64,000 nucleotides of DNA from Streptomyces sp. NBC_00306 (lineage in GTDB: Bacteria > Actinomycetota > Actinomycetes > Streptomycetales > Streptomycetaceae), in assembly GCF_036169555.1 (NCBI RefSeq), contig NZ_CP108032.1, positions 310,001 through 374,000 of the forward strand, read 5' to 3'. Position numbers and translations under genes: made by a program. Numbering within the stretch: the first letter of the stretch is position 1; each line of letters begins with the position of its first letter. Below are positions 33,488 to 42,249 of this stretch, one piece after another. Under the pieces are notes generated by a model that worked only from the letters and a program-made list of their open reading frames with translations, ran no database searches and was not told where the DNA came from.

Positions 33488-34498
33488 GTGCGCAGTCTCA
33501 GACACGCACTCCTGCCGCTGGCAACCGCCGCCATGCTGGCATTGGTCGGGGCAGGTTTAGCCGTCGCAGGACCCGCCGCCCAGGCCGGGCCCGGATCCGA
33601 AGCAGCCGTTCCCGGCGGGGCCGCGGCCACCACCGGGCACACACCGCGCCTCGCCGGTGGTGCGGCGGTCGACTCCACGGCCGACGCGGCGGCGCTGGCC
33701 CGCTACTGGACACCCGAGCGGATGAGAACGGCCATCCCCCTCGACGGACCGCGGACTTCGCCCGGTACGGCATAGAGCAGGCCCGGACCCACCGGACGTC
33801 CGGGGTCCACGCCGTCGGCCGCTGGGCGCACGGACACCCTCAGGCCGCTGGTGACCGAATCGGCCGCGGTCGGCAAGGTGTTCTTCACCGACCCCGGCAA
33901 CGGGCTCGACTACACCTGCTCGGCCAGTGCCCTCAACAGCAGCTCCAAGCAGATGCTCGTCACGGCCGGGCACTGCGTGCACGGCGGCAGCGGCGGTACC
34001 TGGATGACCAACTGGACCTACGCACCCCGCTTCCGTTCGGGTGCCCGCCCCTTCGGCACCTTCGCGGCCAAACAGTTCCGCACCTTCAACTCCTGGATCA
34101 GCAGCAGCGACAAGGGCCGTGATGTGGCCATGGTGACCACATGGCCCCTCAACGGCAACAAGATCGTCAACGTCACCGGCGGTCACGGTCTGAGCTGGAA
34201 CTACTCGCGCGAGCAGGCCATGACGGTCATGGGATACCCGGGCAACCGCGACAACGGGCAGCTCCAGTGGGCCTGTACGGGCACCACGCGAGCGGTCGGC
34301 GACGGCCGGCTGGAGCTCCGGTGCGACTTCGGCGGCGGGTCGAGCGGAGGGCCCTGGCTGCGGGAGTTCAACGACGCAGGCGGGCTGGGACAGGTCAACG
34401 GGGCGATGAGTACGCTCGCCACCGGAGGCTGGAACCGGAGCTCGTACTTCGACGACTCGGTCAAGGCCATGTTCGACGCCCAGGGCGGCGTCACCTGA
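33488..34498 (+). pseudogene. secreted trypsin-like serine protease interrupted by an in-frame TAG
   Basis: The frame from GTG 33488 encodes a signal peptide (RHALLPLATAAMLALVGAGL) and a pro-region with YWTPERMRTAIP, then meets TAG at 33773-33775. The same frame continues without another stop. GC-rich third positions carry on across the linker, followed by ESAAVGKVFFTDP and the chymotrypsin-fold domain with His (TAGHCVHGG, 33971), Asp (GRDVAMVTTW, 34121) and Ser (GGGSSGGPW, 34343). Without the TAG the product would be 336 residues of a common streptomycete secreted protease group. A separate start at GTG 33851 would lack both ribosome-binding site and signal. It is either a nonsense mutation, a sequencing error or read-through. 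Confidence 0.8.
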
Positions 34499-34535
34499 CA
34501 CCCCGACAGGGCCCGGCCCGCCGAGGAGCGTTTCC

Positions 34536-34772
34536 ATGCGTCGCAGAACAGTCGGCCGATGGGCAACCGCAGCCGTCCTGCTCGCCGCTGTCGTGGCGGT
34601 GGCCGCGTGGCGCTCCGCCGCCGGGGCACCGCCTCCCGGCACCGAGCCGGACTCCGGGAGCACCCGTGGCGATGTGCTCCCCGGCCCGGACGTGGTGGCC
34701 GAGGTACGGGACTACTGGACGCCGGAACGGATGAAGGACGCCCGGCCGGCGCCCATGCCGGAAGACGACTGA
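34536..34772 (+). CDS. small exported protein carrying the YWTPERM pro-region motif
   Basis: 78 residues: RRRTVGRW then a hydrophobic segment ATAAVLLAAVVAVAAW (about 10-25) as signal or membrane anchor, a Pro/Gly/Ser linker, and VRDYWTPERMKDARPAPMPEDD at the end. YWTPERM followed by a basic or polar pair and A-x-P is also found in the pro-region of the protease gene 37 bases upstream (YWTPERMRTAIP). GAGGAG lies 8 bases before the ATG. This could be a stand-alone pro-region or inhibitor for the protease, or a remnant of a duplicated protease whose catalytic part was lost. A terminator follows. Confidence 0.7.
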   Translation: MRRRTVGRWATAAVLLAAVVAVAAWRSAAGAPPPGTEPDSGSTRGDVLPGPDVVAEVRDYWTPERMKDARPAPMPEDD

Positions 34773-34787
34773 AAACCGACCGGAGCG

Positions 34788-34850
34788 GGCCGGACGGGCG
34801 CGGGTGAAGCTTCGGGGACCAGGTCCCCGCAGCCCTGCGCCCGTCCGGCC
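34788..34850. terminator. large nested terminator hairpin
   Basis: Outer perfect 14-bp arms (34788-34801 with 34837-34850) enclose a second hairpin CGGGGACC/GGTCCCCG. It lies between the convergent genes ending at 34772 and 34887. Confidence 0.8.
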
Positions 34851-34886
34851 GTCACACGCTCCGGCGTCGGCCACGCAACCAGCCGG

Positions 34887-35228
34887 CTATGGGAACCGCT
34901 CGTGGGACTTGTCGGCCGGGACACGGTCGAAGCGCCGTTCCCTGGCCCGGTACAGGGCGTCCGAGAATTTGTTGACCGCCCAGATGAACCCGAGTGCCAG
35001 CAGGATGAACGGGACGACGAAGAGGCAGGCCACCATGAGGAGCGGCAGCCACTGAAAGGCGGGTGCGCTGCTCTGGAACAGCGGCCCCGCGGCTCCTCCC
35101 GCGGCTCCGACGGCCGGTACGAGCACCGCGGTCATCAGCACCAGACGCCAGCGAGGCCGCTCGTCGCCCTCGGGCGACTGCCTGCCGCTGTCGCCGTACG
35201 GCGGTTCGGGCCCGCTGCTCCCCCTCAT
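34887..35228 (-). CDS. hypothetical small membrane protein
   Basis: 113 residues with a hydrophilic N-terminus (GPEPPYGDSGRQSPEGDERP), two hydrophobic segments (LVLMTAVLVPAVGAAGGAAG and LLMVACLFVVPFILLALGFIW) and a basic C-terminus (RARERRFDRVPADKSHERF), so both ends are probably cytoplasmic. The family is unknown. ATG 35228 is the likelier start; a longer form from 35288 is possible and neither has a clear ribosome-binding site. Confidence 0.65.
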   Translation of the reverse strand: MRGSSGPEPPYGDSGRQSPEGDERPRWRLVLMTAVLVPAVGAAGGAAGPLFQSSAPAFQWLPLLMVACLFVVPFILLALGFIWAVNKFSDALYRARERRFDRVPADKSHERFP

Positions 35229-35334
35229 GAGGTTGCATTGTGCAGCATCTTCCTCCGTCCGGAGGAACGTACGTTCCGGTTCAGGCATCAGCGGCGGGGC
35301 CAGGGCGCCCACCCGGGGCATGCCCCTCGTGTCG

Positions 35335-35745
35335 CTAGGAGTCCGGGTCGGAGTCGGAGTCCCCGCCGGAATCCCCGTTGTCGTCGGAGTTCCCGTTGGA
35401 GTTCAGGTGCTCGGCGCGGAGGGCCAGTTCGCGCAGGACGTCGTTCGTCGTGATGTTGTCCCGTCCGGAATCGTGGACCTGGGCCAGTTCCACGAAGGCC
35501 AGGGTGAAGGCTCCGACGAGTTGGTGGATCGCTCCGCCGACCTTCTCGGCCACAAGGTTCGCGATCTCCTCGTGCGTCGCGTCCTCCGGGATGCGGATCC
35601 TGGGCAGCGTTTCGCTGAGGAGTGCGGTGATGACACTCGGGTCGCTCCCGATGTCGCGCTCCTCGTCCTCCTCGAGGATGCGCCGCCAGTCGGTCATCTG
35701 GGTGAGGATGCCGATCACACGCTTGAGGACCTCGCTCTGTTCCAT
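35335..35745 (-). CDS. hypothetical protein with acidic low-complexity tail
   Basis: 136 residues. The body is helical (EVLKRVIGILTQMTDWRRIL, THEEIANLVAEKVGGAIHQLV, FTLAFVELAQVHDSG), and the last 20 residues are Asn, Asp, Ser and Gly only (SNGNSDDNGDSGGDSDSD). No family was recognised. ATG 35745 was chosen because upstream in-frame sequence loses coding character. It is divergent from the subtilase at 36068. Confidence 0.65.
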   Translation of the reverse strand: MEQSEVLKRVIGILTQMTDWRRILEEDEERDIGSDPSVITALLSETLPRIRIPEDATHEEIANLVAEKVGGAIHQLVGAFTLAFVELAQVHDSGRDNITTNDVLRELALRAEHLNSNGNSDDNGDSGGDSDSDPDS

Positions 35746-36067
35746 TCCGGAAGCATAGGAAGCTCTGCGCCTGTCCGGGCGATCTTGGCGGAGCTGCGGC
35801 GACAGCCGTCGTGTCGCCCGCAGTTCGCAGATCCCGCTCACGACTTCGTGACGGCATGGGCGCGGCGCGCCCCGGTCCGGGTGCAGCAGAGCCGGCGGGA
35901 CGGCCACCGCGGCGCGCCGATGGGGTGGCAACGCCCGTGGAGCACACGGCCGTCGCCTTTGTGACATGTCGCATCTGTGCCACGTGATGTCAGTGACATG
36001 CCTTGTGACCTCGGCGGATTCTGTCGTTCATCACCCGACCACCACCCGCTCGAAAGGTGTTTGCCTG
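35746..36067 (+). promoter_or_regulatory. upstream region of the 1273-residue subtilase
   Basis: 322 bases without a gene. TTGTGACA at 35959-35966 ends 102 bases before ATG 36068, and the 15-bp box GTCGCATCTGTGCCA at 35968-35982 matches the upstream region of the subtilase at 1395-5114. A second GTGACATG follows at 35993-36000. Together these mark the likely promoter and operator zone. Confidence 0.5.
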
Positions 36068-39000
36068 ATGAGATGGATTCGTCGATCAGCGGCGATATCG
36101 ACCGTACTGATGGTCACCGTCGGAGGCGTGACGACCGCCTCCGCCGGAACGCCGTCGGACGGGCCCTCGCCGATCGCCGACCGCGAGATCTCCGCCACCG
36201 TACGGCTGATCACCGGTGACCGGGTAACCGTGACGACGGTGCCGGGAGGCAGACAGGTCGCGTCGGTACGGCCAGGACCGGGGCGCGAGCGCATCTCCTT
36301 CCGCACGGAGGAAGGCGGCGACAAGGCCCTGACCGTCATCCCCTCCGACGCCCGGTCGTTGGTGACCGCCGGCACGCTGGACCGCCGGCTGTTCGACGTC
36401 ACGGCGCTGATCGCGGCGGGCCTCGACGAGAAGCGCTCCTCCTCGCTTCCGCTGATCGTCTCGTCCGAGTCGTCACGGGCCGCGGCGAAGGACGCGCGGA
36501 TGACGCGGGCCACCTCCGCCGCCGCCGACCGGCTGATGGCCTTCCGGGCCACCAAGACGCCCGTCTACGACCTGGACAGCATCAACGCCCGGTCGCTGAG
36601 GGTCGGGGCGGGCGAACTCGGCCGCTTCTGGAGCACGCTGGCATCCGCCACGGGCTCCGACGCCGCCCGCGCCGCCGTCACCCCGCGCATCTCGCTGGAC
36701 GGCAAGGTCAGGGCCGTACTGGACCGCAGCACCGGTCAGATCAACGCGCCCGCCGCGTGGAAGGCCGGCTACCACGGCAAGGGCGTCAGGGTGGCGGTCC
36801 TCGACACCGGCGTCGACGACAAGCACCCGGACCTGTCCGGACGTATCGCGCAGGCCAAGGACTTCTCCAACAGCGGCAGTACCGGCGACCGCTTCGGTCA
36901 CGGCACGCATGTCGCCGCGACCGTCGGCGGTACAGGTGCCGCCTCCGGCGGGTCCATGCGCGGTGTCGCGGCAGAGAGCGAGCTGATCGTCGGGAAGGTG
37001 CTCGACGACAGCGGGTACGGGACCGAGTCCTCGGTCATCGAGGGCATGGAATGGGCGGCCGCCCAGGACGCCAAGGTGATCAACATGAGCCTCGGGGGCG
37101 GGCCGACCGACGGCACCGACCCCATGAGCCAGGCCGTCAACGCGCTGACGGCGTCCACCGGCTCACTGTTCGTCATCGCCGCCGGCAACGACGGAGGCAG
37201 CGGCCAGTCCACGATCGGCTCGCCGGGCACCGCCGACGCCGCGCTGACCGTGGGCGCCGTCGACCGCGACGACTCCCTCGCCGGCTTCTCCAGCCGCGGA
37301 CCCAGGCTCGGCGACGGGGCGGTCAAGCCCGACGTCACCGCGCCCGGTGTCGGCATCGTGGCCGCCCGCGCGTCCGGCACCGCCATGGGCTCGCCGGTCA
37401 ACGCCAACTACGTGGCGGCGTCCGGCACCTCGATGGCCACACCGCACGTCGCCGGTGCCGCGGCGATCCTGGCGCAGCAGCACCCCGACTGGAGTGCCCA
37501 GCAGCTCAAGGACGCCCTCATCAGCACCTCGAAGACGGTGTCGGGCACCAAGGTGACCCAGCAGGGCGGCGGCCGCATCGACCTCGCGACGGCCATGGGG
37601 CCGCTGACGGCCTCCGGTTCCCTCGCCTTCGCCCCGGTCCGGGCCGGCGAGACGAAGGGGCAGAAGCAGACGGTCGCCGTGCGCTACGCCAACACCGGCA
37701 GCCGGCCCCTCACGCTCGACCTCGGCGTCAGCCTGGCCACCGATGGCGGTCAGGCACCCGCCGCGGGCGCGGTGCGCCTCGGTTCGGCGTCGCTGACGCT
37801 CGCCCCCGGAGCCGAGGCGGAGGTGCCGCTGCACCTCGACGCGGCCGGTGTGAGCCGCGGGAAGTACTACGGCTACGTCACGGCGAAGTCCTCGGACGGC
37901 ACGGTCCAGGCGCACACCACTGTCTCCCTCCAGGTCACCGGCCGGCAGCACGTGCTCACCGTGGTCCCGCGCGACCGTCAGGGCCGGCCCTCCGGCAGCG
38001 ACGGCCTTCCGAACATCTGGGGCCCCGCCGGGTACGTGAGTTACACGGACCTGGAGAAGGGTGTCGCCGTCGTCGAGGAGGGCACGTACGTCCTCCAGGG
38101 CGGATTCTTCTCGGAGAGCGTGAACGGCGGTGAGGCGGGCGAACTCATCGTTCCCGAGGTCAAGGTCACCAAAGACACGACGGTGGCGTTCGACGCCTCC
38201 GACGTCACCGAGGTGACGATCCGGACCCCGCGCCCCGCCGAGCAGCGCGGCTTCCTGAGCACCCAGTTCTACCGCGAGTTCGAGGGTGAGAGGAGGAGCT
38301 GGGGCCTCCAGATGTTCGACTCGATCAAGCGGGTCTACGTCAGCCGCACCGCCCCGGTCACCGAGGGCGCGTTCGAGTTCAGCTCCCGCTGGCAGCTGAC
38401 CGCGCCTCAGCTGGAGGCCAGGGTTCCCGGCATGTCCCGGCCGCTCGTCCCGTACTACGAGCAGGACTCGCCCGTCTTCGGCGACCGGGGTGCGCGGCTG
38501 AGTGCCGTGAACGCGGGCACCGGGACCGCACCCGACTTCCGTCACGCCCGCGGCAAGCTGGCTGTCGTCCGCGTGGAGCCCTCCGACGACACCCGGGCGC
38601 TGGCGCGTGCCGCGAAGTCCGCAGGCGCCAAGGCGCTGATGGTCGCCTGGCCCGAGGGGATCATCCACTGGACGCGCTGGCGTCCCGACACCGAGCGCAT
38701 GGCCGTACCCACCATGCGAGTCTCCTCCGCGCAGGGTTCGGAGCTGCTGGAGCGCGCGAAGAAGGGCGCCACGGTGGTGTTCTCGGGCACGGAGCACAGC
38801 CCGTACCTCTACGACGTCATGCAGGTGGCCAAGGGACACGTGCCCGACAAGCTGGTGCACACCGTCTCCGAGCGGGAGAGTGCCGTCATCCGCAGTGCCT
38901 ACACGCAGACGGGTGCCTCGTCCTGGACGAGCGAGCAGCGGTTCGGATGGCGTCCGTACCAGAACACCGCCTGGGACGTCTCCAACCGGCACACGCCGGT

Positions 39001-39889
39001 CGGCCGCGAGCGCGTCGAGTACGTGAGCGGCGGCGACACCCTGTGGGACCAGGTCGTCCACCACAACGTCATCGACTCCCCCGACCGCCCGCTGGCTGCC
39101 GGAATGATGAACATGCCGCGTACCTACCGGCCCGGCGAGAAGGTGTCGGAGCGCTGGTTCGGGGCTGTGACCCGGCCGTCGATCCCCCGCGGAGCGGGTC
39201 GGGCTTCGGTGCGCACAGGTGACACCCTGTCCGTCTTCATCCCGGAGTTCACCGATTCCACCGCCGGTCACTACGGGTTCGCCGAGGCTCCTGCCTTCCC
39301 CGGCGGCGGTGTGGGTGGCGCGCGTGCGGCGCATGACCTCGCCGACACGACGCACGCGGTCCTGTACCGCAACGGGCAGCTGGTCGAGGAGTCCGACAAC
39401 GGTGCCTGGGGCGACATCGAGGTGCCCGCGGGCGATGCCGAGTACCGGCTCGACCTGACGACCGCCCGGACCTCGGACGACTGGCGCTTCGGCACGGGCA
39501 CGCGGACGTCGTGGACGTTCCGTTCGGGCACGGCCGCCGGTCCGGTGCGGCTGCCCCTGCTCCAGGTCGACTACTCGGTGGCGACCGACCTGTTCAACGC
39601 GGTGGCTCCCAGCCGTACCCACGCCCTCGGGATCAACGTCCGGATGCAGGACGGCATGCAGGCTCCGCGCGGCACGTCGGTGAAGGTCGAGACGTCCTAC
39701 GACGGTGGCCGGACCTGGACCACCGCCACCACTGCCCGCAAGGGCGACGGCTTCACGGCCACGGTGAAGCGGCCGGACCGGGTGCGCTCCGACGCCTACG
39801 TCACCGTGCGCGTGACCGCGAAGGACGCGGCCGGCAACAGCGTCCGCCAGACGGTCGACCGCGCCTACCTGCACCCCGCCGCTCGGTGA
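36068..39889 (+). CDS. secreted S8 family serine peptidase (subtilase), 1273 aa
   Basis: Exported subtilase, the longest of the four. The signal peptide (MRWIRRSAAISTVLMVTVGG ending near TASAGTP) precedes a pro-region with VRLITGDRVTV. The active site is Asp246 (VAVLDTGVDDKHPD), His278 (GHGTHVAAT) and Ser455 (GTSMATPHVAG). A PA-like segment (KLAVVRVEPSDDTRALARAA) lies in the C-terminal half, and the protein ends with NSVRQTVDRAYLHPAAR, homologous to the ends of the 1395 and 24919 products. ATG 36068 has GAAAGG 10 bases upstream; the frame further upstream is the promoter zone. A strong terminator follows at once. Confidence 0.94.
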   Translation: MRWIRRSAAISTVLMVTVGGVTTASAGTPSDGPSPIADREISATVRLITGDRVTVTTVPGGRQVASVRPGPGRERISFRTEEGGDKALTVIPSDARSLVTAGTLDRRLFDVTALIAAGLDEKRSSSLPLIVSSESSRAAAKDARMTRATSAAADRLMAFRATKTPVYDLDSINARSLRVGAGELGRFWSTLASATGSDAARAAVTPRISLDGKVRAVLDRSTGQINAPAAWKAGYHGKGVRVAVLDTGVDDKHPDLSGRIAQAKDFSNSGSTGDRFGHGTHVAATVGGTGAASGGSMRGVAAESELIVGKVLDDSGYGTESSVIEGMEWAAAQDAKVINMSLGGGPTDGTDPMSQAVNALTASTGSLFVIAAGNDGGSGQSTIGSPGTADAALTVGAVDRDDSLAGFSSRGPRLGDGAVKPDVTAPGVGIVAARASGTAMGSPVNANYVAASGTSMATPHVAGAAAILAQQHPDWSAQQLKDALISTSKTVSGTKVTQQGGGRIDLATAMGPLTASGSLAFAPVRAGETKGQKQTVAVRYANTGSRPLTLDLGVSLATDGGQAPAAGAVRLGSASLTLAPGAEAEVPLHLDAAGVSRGKYYGYVTAKSSDGTVQAHTTVSLQVTGRQHVLTVVPRDRQGRPSGSDGLPNIWGPAGYVSYTDLEKGVAVVEEGTYVLQGGFFSESVNGGEAGELIVPEVKVTKDTTVAFDASDVTEVTIRTPRPAEQRGFLSTQFYREFEGERRSWGLQMFDSIKRVYVSRTAPVTEGAFEFSSRWQLTAPQLEARVPGMSRPLVPYYEQDSPVFGDRGARLSAVNAGTGTAPDFRHARGKLAVVRVEPSDDTRALARAAKSAGAKALMVAWPEGIIHWTRWRPDTERMAVPTMRVSSAQGSELLERAKKGATVVFSGTEHSPYLYDVMQVAKGHVPDKLVHTVSERESAVIRSAYTQTGASSWTSEQRFGWRPYQNTAWDVSNRHTPVGRERVEYVSGGDTLWDQVVHHNVIDSPDRPLAAGMMNMPRTYRPGEKVSERWFGAVTRPSIPRGAGRASVRTGDTLSVFIPEFTDSTAGHYGFAEAPAFPGGGVGGARAAHDLADTTHAVLYRNGQLVEESDNGAWGDIEVPAGDAEYRLDLTTARTSDDWRFGTGTRTSWTFRSGTAAGPVRLPLLQVDYSVATDLFNAVAPSRTHALGINVRMQDGMQAPRGTSVKVETSYDGGRTWTTATTARKGDGFTATVKRPDRVRSDAYVTVRVTAKDAAGNSVRQTVDRAYLHPAAR

Positions 39890-39895
39890 CGGCGC

Positions 39896-39947
39896 CCCAG
39901 GGTCTGTCGTTCGGAACCCCGGCAGGATCCGAACGGCAGACCCTGGG
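39896..39947. terminator. 20-bp terminator hairpin, repeated element
   Basis: Arms 39896-39915 and 39928-39947 pair over 20 bases with one G-T wobble and a 12-base loop, 6 bases after the subtilase stop. The arm core GGGTCTGTCGTTCGG recurs with one change after the WhiB gene at 31375. Confidence 0.8.
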
Positions 39948-40174
39948 CACATCCCCGCGGACCGCGGCGGATGTCGGGGTGTGGGGCCCCGGCGTCCGCC
40001 GCTCGGCGCTCCCGGGCGCCTGCCCGACCGCCGGCCGGTCCGGCCCGCGAGAAGACGAAAAGATCGTCGTCGTCATCGGTGCGCGACACCTGACTCGGTT
40101 ATAGTCCAAATTTCAAGCTCACCTGCTGGTTCGCCCTCGGTCGTGTGCGAACCCCTCAGCCCTGGAGACCCGGC

Positions 40175-41173
40175 ATGCTGGAGGCGGCTGGCCTCACGTC
40201 GGTCGAGGAGACCGTCTACCGGCTTCTGGTCATCACGCCCAAGGCCTCGGCCGACGAGATCGCCGCGCAGACGGGTCTCGGGCGGGAACAGGTCGACGGC
40301 ATCCTCGCGGCGCTCACCGCCAAAGGGCTCGTCATCTCCGGTGACGAGAGCCCTCTCCACTTCACCGCCGCACCTCCGGACGTGGCACTGCTGCCGCATC
40401 TCCAGCGCCGCGCGGACGCCCTCGAACAGAGCCGGGCCGCCGTCGCCGACCTCCTGGAGAGCTATCGCAGCACCCGGCGGCAGGACGCCGGCCATGTCAT
40501 CGAGGTCATCACCGGGGCCGAGGCACTGCGCCAGCATCTGCGCCGGCTGCAGGACAACGCTCGCCACGAGATGCTCTGGTTCTGCAAGGCCCAGTACGTG
40601 GCCATGCCTTCGGGAAGCAATCGCGCGGAGTTCGACGCCCTGGCGCGCGGGGTCCGCTACCGGGTCCTGTACGAACGGGCCTTCTTCGACGACGAAGGAG
40701 CCGTCGACAACGTTATCGCCGGGGTGCGTGCGGGCGAACTCGCCCGTTCCGTGCCGCATCTCCCGCTGCGACTCGCCGTCGCCGACCGGGAGACAGCCAT
40801 CTGCCCGTTGGTGCCGGGCGGCCCGTACGGCAGTCCCGGAGAGCCCACGACCGCGCTGCTGCGTGACAGCAGTCTGCTGGAGGCCCTCACCGCTCTCTTC
40901 GAGCGCTACTGGGAGGACGCCGTGCCCCTGCACGTCAGCGCCTCCGGCACCATCGTCGGGCCGGACGACACCGAGGACACGGAGGTTCTGCGCGAGACCG
41001 ACCGCAGGGTGCTCTCCCTGCTGGTGGCCGGCATCGCCGACAAGGCGATCGCCAGTCAGATGGGGCTCAGCCGCCGCACCGTGCAACGCCGGATCCAGCA
41101 CATGATGGCCCTCGTCGGCGCCGGGACGCGTATGCAGCTCGCTTGGCACGCGGCCCGGCGGGGCTGGCTCTAG
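40175..41173 (+). CDS. TrmB/LuxR-type helix-turn-helix transcriptional regulator
   Basis: 332 residues. An N-terminal TrmB-like winged helix (VEETVYRLLVITPKASADEI, VDGILAALTAKGLV) is followed by a phospholipase-D-like sensor region (about 90-250, with IEVITGAEALRQHLRRLQ). A C-terminal LuxR-type HTH ends it: VLSLLVAGIADKAIASQMGL and SRRTVQRRIQHMMALVGA. This two-HTH layout is common in streptomycete orphan regulators that sit beside secreted-enzyme genes. ATG 40175 has GGAG about 8 bases upstream. Its position directly after the 36068 subtilase makes that gene a candidate target; this is inference. Confidence 0.85.
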   Translation: MLEAAGLTSVEETVYRLLVITPKASADEIAAQTGLGREQVDGILAALTAKGLVISGDESPLHFTAAPPDVALLPHLQRRADALEQSRAAVADLLESYRSTRRQDAGHVIEVITGAEALRQHLRRLQDNARHEMLWFCKAQYVAMPSGSNRAEFDALARGVRYRVLYERAFFDDEGAVDNVIAGVRAGELARSVPHLPLRLAVADRETAICPLVPGGPYGSPGEPTTALLRDSSLLEALTALFERYWEDAVPLHVSASGTIVGPDDTEDTEVLRETDRRVLSLLVAGIADKAIASQMGLSRRTVQRRIQHMMALVGAGTRMQLAWHAARRGWL

Positions 41174-41269
41174 GCGGGCGGACACCAGAGGCCGATCTCA
41201 GCGGCATGGCGCCCTGAGCGCAACGGCCGATCGCAGGGGCTGAGCAAGGGGCGGGTCGGCGGCACCCGG

Positions 41270-42175
41270 TCAGCCGAGATAGAAATCCTTGCGTTCCGCC
41301 ACGAACTCCTCGACCGTCCGGGCGGGGACACCCGTCAGACGTTCGACGTCACCGGACGCGCGGTCATAGCGATTCTGCCGGTGCAGGCGGCACATGGTGA
41401 CGATGTGCTCCTCGATGTGCGGCGGCAGGCCGACCGTAGCGAGCACCTCGCGGCGCCACCGGTCGAGCGGCATGTCCACGTATGAGACCGGACGGCCCAG
41501 GGAGGTGGAGAAGGCCTGGGCCATCTCGTTCATGTCGACCGTCCGGGGCCCGGTCAGCTCGTAGACGTGCCCCACGTGCGGAACAGGGTTGGCGAGGACC
41601 GCCGCGACCACCCTGGCGACGTCGTCCACGGCGATCGGCGAGGTGCGTCCGGCGCCGAACGGCAGCACGATCGTGCCGTTCTCCCGGATGGTCCGGGCGG
41701 GCAGTGTGGTGAACAGCGGGTTGTCCAGGAACGACGTCGGCCTGATGTGCACGACCGGCAGGCCGGACCAGTTCATGACCTGCTCGGCCAGCCAGTGCAG
41801 CCGCTGCTGGTGCGACTCCCCGGCGCTGGTGGCGGTCATCTGCGACACCGTCATCTGCGACATGCCGATGAGGGCGTCCAGCTCTCCGTGCTCCACGGCC
41901 ACGCTCACCACGATGGTCGCCGCAAGGAGGTGGTCGGGTGAGACAGGCATGGCGAAGTACATGCTCCGAGCGCCCTGGAGGGCGGCCGCGACGGTCTCGG
42001 GTTTCGTGAGGTCGCCGAGAACCACCTCCGTCCCGGACGCACGCAATTGGGACGCGCGGTCGTCGTCCCGGCGGACCATGACACGCACCGGCAAGCCCTG
42101 GGAACGCAGCTTCTCGACGACGTTGCGGCCCACGCTTCCGGCGCCGGTGATGAGGACGAGGTTCTCGACAGCCAT
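41270..42175 (-). CDS. NmrA-like NAD(P)-binding oxidoreductase
   Basis: 301 residues of the atypical SDR/NmrA group. The Rossmann motif ITGAGSVGRNVVEKL is at residues 9-23, VRVMVRRDDDRASQL follows, TEVVLGDLTKPETVAAALQGA marks the second binding loop, and the late LTGPRTVDMNEMAQAF is typical. It probably reduces a quinone-like substrate or senses NADP. GAAGGAG lies 9 bases before ATG 42175. It is preceded on the same strand by three very small ORFs. Confidence 0.87.
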   Translation of the reverse strand: MAVENLVLITGAGSVGRNVVEKLRSQGLPVRVMVRRDDDRASQLRASGTEVVLGDLTKPETVAAALQGARSMYFAMPVSPDHLLAATIVVSVAVEHGELDALIGMSQMTVSQMTATSAGESHQQRLHWLAEQVMNWSGLPVVHIRPTSFLDNPLFTTLPARTIRENGTIVLPFGAGRTSPIAVDDVARVVAAVLANPVPHVGHVYELTGPRTVDMNEMAQAFSTSLGRPVSYVDMPLDRWRREVLATVGLPPHIEEHIVTMCRLHRQNRYDRASGDVERLTGVPARTVEEFVAERKDFYLG

Positions 42176-42249
42176 GGCGCAGACTCCTTCGCGGTGCGGG
42201 AACGCGCCCCCCCCCTCTCCACTCTCCCCCGTCGACGGGGGGACTGCTC

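Noticed and set aside
33851..34498. Separate gene for the protease catalytic domain starting at GTG 33851
   Set aside because: No ribosome-binding site and no signal peptide, and the frame is continuous with the upstream pro-region except for the TAG.
37163..39952. 929-codon antisense frame in the 36068 subtilase
   Set aside because: Shadow of a real coding frame; low-complexity Arg/Gly/Val composition.
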